Below are positions 59,958-64,000 of a DNA stretch of 64,000 nt, in pieces. Position 1 is the first letter of the stretch. Every line of letters begins with the position of its first letter. Source of the stretch: Microbacterium sp. (GTDB lineage: Bacteria; Actinomycetota; Actinomycetes; Actinomycetales; Microbacteriaceae); assembly GCF_031180975.1 (NCBI RefSeq), contig NZ_JAPSLI010000002.1, forward strand, positions 1-64,000, given 5' to 3'. A program made the translations under genes and the position numbers. A model generated the notes under the pieces. That model worked only from the letters and a program-made list of their open reading frames with translations, did no database searches and was not told where the DNA came from.

Positions 59958-61103
59958 TCACCGGGCGGACGACGCCGGACCCTCGCGGAACTCCCGGATG
60001 AGGTGCTGCACGACCTGGCGCAGGTCGCCGTCGGCCGCGTCCGCCGCGGCCACCTGCCGGGCATAGCTCGCCCCGCCGGCGAGGATGTCCGAGATGCCAG
60101 CGAGCTCGGCGGAGCAGTCCAGTTCGCCGGCGATGGGGGAGAGGTCCTCCACGGCGGCGGCGATGTGGTCGCGCACCGGCACCTGCGACCCCGCGGCGTC
60201 GACGATCACCCGCGCGTCGAGGCCGTACCGGGCGGCCCGCCACTTGTTCTCGCGATGGAACCAGGGCGGCATCGTCGCCAGTGTGCGCCCCTGGTCCATC
60301 TCGCGGGAGAAATGCTCCACCAGGCACTGCGTGAACGCGGCGATCGAGGCCAGTTCGGTGAGGGTCGACATGCCGTCGCAGGCGCGAACCTCGACCGTCC
60401 CCCACCGTGGTGCGGGCCGGATGTCCCAGCGCACCTCGGAGACGTCGGCCATGACCCCGGTGCGGACCATGTCGTCGAGGTAGCGCTCGAAATCGGCCCA
60501 GGTGTGCAGCGCCCACGGCAGTCCGGCAGTGGGCAGCTGCTGGAACACCAGCGCACGGTTCGACGCGTAGCCGGTCCGCTCACCCGCCCAGTACGGGCTG
60601 GACGCCGACAGCGCCTGCAGATGCGGCAGGAAGTCCGACAGGGCACCGATGATCGGCAGCACCTTGTCGCGGTCCTCGACGCCGATGTGCACGTGGATGC
60701 CCCAGATCATCATGTTGCGACCCCACCACTGGGTGCGCTCGATGAGGGTGCGATAGCGGGTCTTGTCGGTGACGCGCTGATTGAACCACTGCGCGAACGG
60801 GTGGCTGCCGGCGGACAGCAGCTCGATTCCGGCGGGGTCGGTCGCCGCCCGCACCGCGGCGATGGCGGATGCCACGTCGCCGACGGCCTCTGCGACGGTG
60901 GCGCCCACGCCGCTGGTCACCTCGATCGTGTTCGTCAACAGCTCGCCGGTGACGGTGTAGCGCTCGTCGGCGCTCTGCGGCTCGAGCGCCGCCAGCAGCT
61001 CGGGTGCGCGGCCGACGAGATCACCGGTGGCGGGGTCGGCGAGCATGATCTCCCACTCGAGCCCGACGGTGGAGCGGGCGGAGGGCGCGAATTCCAGCGG
61101 CAC
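59958..61103 (-). CDS. carboxylate-amine ligase, GCS2 (YbdK/EgtA) type
   Basis: A 381-residue glutamate-cysteine ligase 2-type enzyme. STVGLEWEIMLADPATGDLV lies at the N-terminus, IWGIHVHIGVEDRDKVLPII near residue 132, and FVEVRACD-like VEVRACDGMSTLTELASIAA near 247. It joins a glutamate-like carboxylate to an amine using ATP; activity as a glutamate-cysteine ligase is only weak in YbdK, and in actinobacteria EgtA feeds ergothioneine. The GTG at 61101-61103 follows CAGACT and six bases without SD, so it may be leaderless. It is divergent from rpsP across 205 bases. Confidence 0.88.
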   Translation of the reverse strand: MPLEFAPSARSTVGLEWEIMLADPATGDLVGRAPELLAALEPQSADERYTVTGELLTNTIEVTSGVGATVAEAVGDVASAIAAVRAATDPAGIELLSAGSHPFAQWFNQRVTDKTRYRTLIERTQWWGRNMMIWGIHVHIGVEDRDKVLPIIGALSDFLPHLQALSASSPYWAGERTGYASNRALVFQQLPTAGLPWALHTWADFERYLDDMVRTGVMADVSEVRWDIRPAPRWGTVEVRACDGMSTLTELASIAAFTQCLVEHFSREMDQGRTLATMPPWFHRENKWRAARYGLDARVIVDAAGSQVPVRDHIAAAVEDLSPIAGELDCSAELAGISDILAGGASYARQVAAADAADGDLRQVVQHLIREFREGPASSAR

Positions 61104-61308
61104 GCGCTCAGTCTGACACGCGCGATCCCGCCCACGCACGGGGCGCGTGTCTCATTTCGCGCCGTGACCCGGCATCTGGCAGAATGGAGGGTCGGACGAC
61201 ATGCTCGACCCTCTATCCAGCATCCGTCCACCCTCAGAGCTTCCGCCGGGTGTGCACCCCACGCTCCAGGCGACCGGTTCGTTTCCTTCCACACCACTCA
61301 GGAGAATC
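61104..61308. promoter_or_regulatory. divergent region upstream of rpsP and the GCS2-type gene
   Basis: On the plus side an extended -10, TGGCAGAAT (61177-61185), would give a leader of about 115 bases to rpsP. The minus-side start has CAGACT six bases before its GTG. An in-frame ATG at 61201 runs into rpsP without a stop but is not its start. No riboswitch was recognised. Confidence 0.35.
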
Positions 61309-61743
61309 GTGGCTGTCAAGATCCGTCTCAAGCGCATGGGCAAGATCCGTGCGCCCTACTACCGCATCGTCGTCGCCGACTCGCGCACCAAGCGCGATGG
61401 TCGCGTGATCGAGGAGATCGGCAAGTACCACCCCACCGAGGAGCCCTCGTTCATCGAGGTCGACTCCGAGCGTGCGCAGTACTGGCTCTCCGTCGGTGCC
61501 CAGCCGACCGAGCAGGTCACCGCGCTGCTGAAGATCACCGGCGACTGGGGCAAGTTCAAGGGTGACAAGGACGCCAAGTCCACCCTGAAGACCGCCGAGC
61601 CGAAGCCGGCCTTCGAGATCGACTCCGCAAAGAAGTCGGTCATCAAGCCGAAGGCGGAGAAGAAGGAGGAGGCTCCCGCTGCGGAGGCCCCCGCCGACGC
61701 TCCCGCCGAGGACGCAGCCGAGGCTGCGGCCGACTCCGAGTAA
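61309..61743 (+). CDS. rpsP: 30S ribosomal protein S16
   Basis: A 144-residue bS16. [20 protein letters not shown] is the family start and [32 protein letters not shown] follow, giving the conserved first 85 residues. The last 60 or so form the Ala/Glu/Lys-rich tail usual in actinobacteria ([20 protein letters not shown]). The GTG at 61309 has CAGGAGAAT just before it. It opens the operon rpsP-khpA-rimM-trmD, with gaps of only 6, 1 and 11 bases. Confidence 0.97.
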   Translation: MAVKIRLKRMGKIRAPYYRIVVADSRTKRDGRVIEEIGKYHPTEEPSFIEVDSERAQYWLSVGAQPTEQVTALLKITGDWGKFKGDKDAKSTLKTAEPKPAFEIDSAKKSVIKPKAEKKEEAPAAEAPADAPAEDAAEAAADSE

Positions 61744-61749
61744 TCCGTC

Positions 61750-61980
61750 GTGCTCGCCGCCGCGCTCGAACACGTCGTCAAGGGGATCGTCGATCACCCG
61801 GACGACGTCCGCATCACCGCATCCGCGTCGCCCCGTGGCGACCTCCTCGAGGTGCATGTGCACCCGGATGACCGTGGTCGCGTGATCGGGCGCGGCGGCC
61901 GCACCGCCAAAGCGCTGCGCACCCTCATCGCCGCCCTCGCCGATGGCCGTCGCGTCCGCGTCGACGTCGCGGACGACTGA
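61750..61980 (+). CDS. khpA: KH-domain RNA-binding protein KhpA
   Basis: A 76-residue single KH domain. The GxxG loop reads IGRGGRTAKALRTLIAAL near residue 46, preceded by the strand DLLEVHVHPDDRGRV. It binds RNA and is thought to act with KhpB in cell-division and envelope RNA control, though its molecular role in actinobacteria is not settled. The GTG at 61750 is six bases after rpsP. Its stop is followed after one base by the rimM GTG, so it is translationally coupled. Confidence 0.93.
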   Translation: MLAAALEHVVKGIVDHPDDVRITASASPRGDLLEVHVHPDDRGRVIGRGGRTAKALRTLIAALADGRRVRVDVADD

Positions 61981-61981
61981 C

Positions 61982-62605
61982 GTGGCGGCCGAGAAGAACC
62001 AGCTCCGCGTCGGCCGCCTGCTCAAGGCGCACGGCCTCAAGGGCGCGTTGAAGCTCGAGCTGTACACCGACAACCCGGAGCGGCGTTTCGTCCCCGGCGC
62101 CGAGTTCACCTTGCAGGTGCCCGAGGCGTCCGCCTGGCACGGCAAGACCGTGACCGTGCGCGAGTACCGGGTCATGAACGGCAACCCGGTGGTGTTCCTG
62201 GAGGGCGTCGAGGACCGCACCGCGGCCGAGTCGCTGGTCCGCGCCATCCTGTGGATCGACCAGGACGACGAGCCGGAGGACAACGCCTGGTACGACCATC
62301 AGCTGGTCGGCCTGGAGGTCGTCCGCGACGACGTCCCGGTCGGGCGGGTGGTGCGCGTCGAGCACCTGCCCGCGCAGGACCTGCTGATCGTCAAATCCGG
62401 GGACCGCGAGGTGATGGTCCCGTTCGTCGAGGCGATCGTCCCGACCGTCGATCCGGTGGCCGGCCGCATCGTCGTCACGCCCCCTGCCGGGCTCTTCGAG
62501 GAGATCTCCGGCGACGACGTCGCGGAGCCGGATGCCGCGGATGCCGCCCCCGGTGCGGACGCCGGCAGCGCCGACACGGACGAGGGGCGCCCCGCCTCCC
62601 AGTGA
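61982..62605 (+). CDS. rimM: ribosome maturation factor RimM
   Basis: A 207-residue 30S assembly factor that binds uS19. [20 protein letters not shown] is the N-terminal beta-barrel signature, and [20 protein letters not shown] with [20 protein letters not shown] is the PRC-barrel domain. The last 30 residues are an Asp/Ala-rich tail ([20 protein letters not shown]). The GTG at 61982 is one base after khpA. In-frame starts further upstream (61943) would overlap khpA without reason. Confidence 0.95.
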   Translation: MAAEKNQLRVGRLLKAHGLKGALKLELYTDNPERRFVPGAEFTLQVPEASAWHGKTVTVREYRVMNGNPVVFLEGVEDRTAAESLVRAILWIDQDDEPEDNAWYDHQLVGLEVVRDDVPVGRVVRVEHLPAQDLLIVKSGDREVMVPFVEAIVPTVDPVAGRIVVTPPAGLFEEISGDDVAEPDAADAAPGADAGSADTDEGRPASQ

Positions 62606-62616
62606 GGCCACGCATC

Positions 62617-63327
62617 ATGCGCGTCGACGTCGTCTCGATCTTCCCGTCGTACTTCGACGGACTCGCGCTCTCGCTGCTCGGCAAGGCGCGGGACGCCGGC
62701 ATCCTCGACCTCCGCGTCCACGACCTGCGCGACTGGACGCACGACCGGCACCGCACCGTCGACGACACACCCTACGGCGGCGGCGCCGGCATGGTGATGA
62801 AGCCGGAACCGTGGGGTCTCGCGCTCGACGAGCTCGTAGGCGTGTCCGCGGATGCGCCCGCCGTGACCGGCGAGCGCCCCACCATCATCTTCCCGTCACC
62901 CGCCGGCGAGTTGTTCACGCAGCGGACCGCGCGCGAACTCGCCATGCGTGAGCATCTGGTGTTCGGCTGCGGCCGCTACGAGGGCATCGACGAGCGGGTC
63001 TTCGAATACGCGGCCGAGCTCGGCGAGGTGCGCCTCATCAGCCTCGGCGACTACGTGCTGAACGGCGGAGAGGTCGCCGTGATGGCGATGGTCGAGGCCA
63101 TCGGCCGGCTGATCCCCGGCGTGGTCGGCAACCCGGAGAGCCTGGTCGAGGAATCGCACGAGGACGGGCTCCTCGAGTACCCGTCCTACACCAAGCCCTC
63201 CGTCTGGAGGGACCGCGCCGTGCCGGACGTGCTGCTGAGCGGCAACCACGGCGCGATCGCCGCGTGGCGTCGCGAGCAGCAGCTCGAGCGCACCCGCGCC
63301 CGGCGCCCCGACCTGCTCGGCGAGTAG
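62617..63327 (+). CDS. trmD: tRNA (guanine(37)-N(1))-methyltransferase
   Basis: A 236-residue SPOUT enzyme methylating G37 next to the anticodon to prevent frameshifts. [20 protein letters not shown] starts the protein, [20 protein letters not shown] follows near 50, and the knotted SAM site has [20 protein letters not shown] with [36 protein letters not shown] ends the core. The ATG at 62617 is 11 bases after rimM. It ends 24 bases before a copy of the dyad repeat and converges on map. Confidence 0.97.
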   Translation: MRVDVVSIFPSYFDGLALSLLGKARDAGILDLRVHDLRDWTHDRHRTVDDTPYGGGAGMVMKPEPWGLALDELVGVSADAPAVTGERPTIIFPSPAGELFTQRTARELAMREHLVFGCGRYEGIDERVFEYAAELGEVRLISLGDYVLNGGEVAVMAMVEAIGRLIPGVVGNPESLVEESHEDGLLEYPSYTKPSVWRDRAVPDVLLSGNHGAIAAWRREQQLERTRARRPDLLGE

Positions 63328-63351
63328 CCCCTCGCCCCTTCTTCGCCGGTT

Positions 63352-63433
63352 CGCCGAATGCACGGCATCCCGTCGAGTGCACGCCCTGCCCGCGCGGGTT
63401 GCCCGTCCACTCGGCGAGTTCCCGTGCACTCGA
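63352..63433. repeat. 82-nt dyad-symmetric repeat, copy B
   Basis: CGAATGCACGGCAT and TCGAGTGCACG in direct order are followed by CCCGTCCACTCGGCGA and CCCGTGCACTCGA inverted. It matches copy A (41291-41372) at about 67 of 82 positions with no length change; changes cluster in the central loop. It fills the gap between convergent trmD and map and could fold as a long hairpin. Confidence 0.85.
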
Positions 63434-63456
63434 GGAGGGGAGGCAGGGGAGCGCCG

Positions 63457-64000
63457 TCAGTCGACGCCCAGGAACGAGCGGTCGGTGAGGACGATCGGGC
63501 CGTCCTCGGTGACCGCCACGGTGTGCTCGGAATGCGCGCCGCGGGAGCCGTCGGCGCTGCGCAGCGTCCAACCGTCGGGGTCGGTGATGAGCTCGTCGGT
63601 GGTGGCCAGGAACCACGGCTCCAGCGCGAACACCAGGCCCGCGCGCAGCGGGAACCCGCGGCCGGCGCGGCCGTCGTTGGGCACGTGCGGGTCGCCGTGC
63701 ATGATCCGGCCGACGCCGTGGCCGCCGAAGTCGGTGTTGATCGAGTAGCCCTCACCGTGCGCGACGGCCGCGATCGCGGCGGAGATGTCGCCGATGCGGT
63801 TGCCGACGACGGATGCCGCAATGGCGGCATCCAGTGCCCGCTCGGTCGTCTCGATGAGCCGCAGGTCCTCGTCGCGGGGTGTCCCCACCACGAACGACAC
63901 GGCCGAGTCCGCCACCCAACCGTCGACCGACACGGCGAAGTCGAGGGAGACCAGATCGCCGTCCCGCAGCGTGTAGTCGTGGGGAAGGCCGTGCAGCACG
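63457..64000 (-). CDS. map: type I methionine aminopeptidase, 5' part cut by the window edge
   Basis: At least 181 residues of MAP; the N-terminal 80 or so lie beyond base 64000. Metal ligands are Asp in VSLDFAVSVDGWVADSAVSF (two Asp), His in GGHGVGRIMHGDPHVPND, Glu in FALEPWF and Glu in AHSEHTVAVTEDG, all present. It removes the initiator methionine from new proteins. The visible gene is convergent with trmD. Its start and its upstream partner (often adk and secY in actinobacteria) cannot be seen. Confidence 0.93.
   Translation of the reverse strand, partial: VLHGLPHDYTLRDGDLVSLDFAVSVDGWVADSAVSFVVGTPRDEDLRLIETTERALDAAIAASVVGNRIGDISAAIAAVAHGEGYSINTDFGGHGVGRIMHGDPHVPNDGRAGRGFPLRAGLVFALEPWFLATTDELITDPDGWTLRSADGSRGAHSEHTVAVTEDGPIVLTDRSFLGVD

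Noticed and set aside
61201-61308. N-terminal extension of ribosomal protein S16 from an in-frame ATG
   Set aside because: bS16 invariably begins at [12 protein letters not shown] 61309 has an SD, and the extension is Pro/Ser-rich without any homologous feature.
1-64000. Prophage, integrase, toxin-antitoxin or biosynthetic gene cluster
   Set aside because: All long frames on the coding strands resolve to housekeeping, transport or regulatory families; no phage structural gene, recombinase, PKS/NRPS or toxin motif was read.

Overview
The window is high-GC DNA (by eye close to 70% G+C) from an actinobacterium, most probably Microbacteriaceae and likely Microbacterium or a close relative. The indications are dense head-to-tail genes with ATGA and TGATG overlaps, many GTG/TTG starts, many leaderless starts, the gene order rpmF-rnc-mutM-smc-ftsY-ffh-rpsP-khpA-rimM-trmD, the DUF3515-thiL pair, and TreX-TreY-TreZ trehalose synthesis. 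It looks like ordinary chromosome. I see no prophage, insertion sequence, CRISPR array, integrase or rRNA operon. One tRNA gene (Glu, anticodon CUC) is present.

Layout. 1-4.3 kb: a possible gene end at the left edge, a CmtR-type metal sensor with a cation transporter, a phosphotransferase, the wreck of an M23 peptidase gene, and small stress-type proteins. 4.35-11.0 kb: the treX-treY-treZ operon making trehalose from glycogen. 11-19.2 kb: CoA transferase, amino-acid permease, an Lrp regulator divergent from a gamma-lyase-type enzyme, and aminopeptidase N. 19.2-27.1 kb: phosphotransferase, metallo-hydrolase, tRNA-Glu, an ArsR-like regulator with an MFS pump, an ECF sigma factor with a DUF4349 protein, a TerC protein and MetY.

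27.2-33.8 kb: a leucine-rich leader peptide, leuCD, then envelope genes murA, plsC, gpsA and ddl. 33.9-41.3 kb: DUF3515 lipoprotein, thiL, rsmD, recG, coaD, yceD, rpmF, rnc and mutM. 41.4-44.4 kb: a leftward operon of two paralogous GNAT proteins preceded by a 97-residue protein and an unlisted 36-codon ORF with a consensus promoter. 44.4-54.7 kb: smc, ftsY, lipA/lipB, a TetR regulator, a membrane protein with a sigma factor, and ffh. 54.7-60 kb: glpK-glpF-glpD with a divergent SorC-type regulator. 60-64 kb: a GCS2-type ligase, rpsP-khpA-rimM-trmD, and the 3' part of map.

Most interesting signals: (i) an 82-nt dyad-symmetric repeat present twice, each time filling a convergent intergenic gap; (ii) a repeated promoter layout, TANNNT then 6-7 nt then ATG/GTG, implying many leaderless mRNAs; (iii) a leaderless Val-Leu-Leu-Leu leader peptide with a hairpin before leuCD; (iv) leaderless mini-ORFs overlapping the starts of coaD and smc; (v) a 36-codon ORF with ideal promoter and Shine-Dalgarno (SD) sequence ahead of the GNAT operon; (vi) strong over-representation of the word CGGATGCC/GGCATCCG on both strands. 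All calls come from reading sequence; no database search was run.
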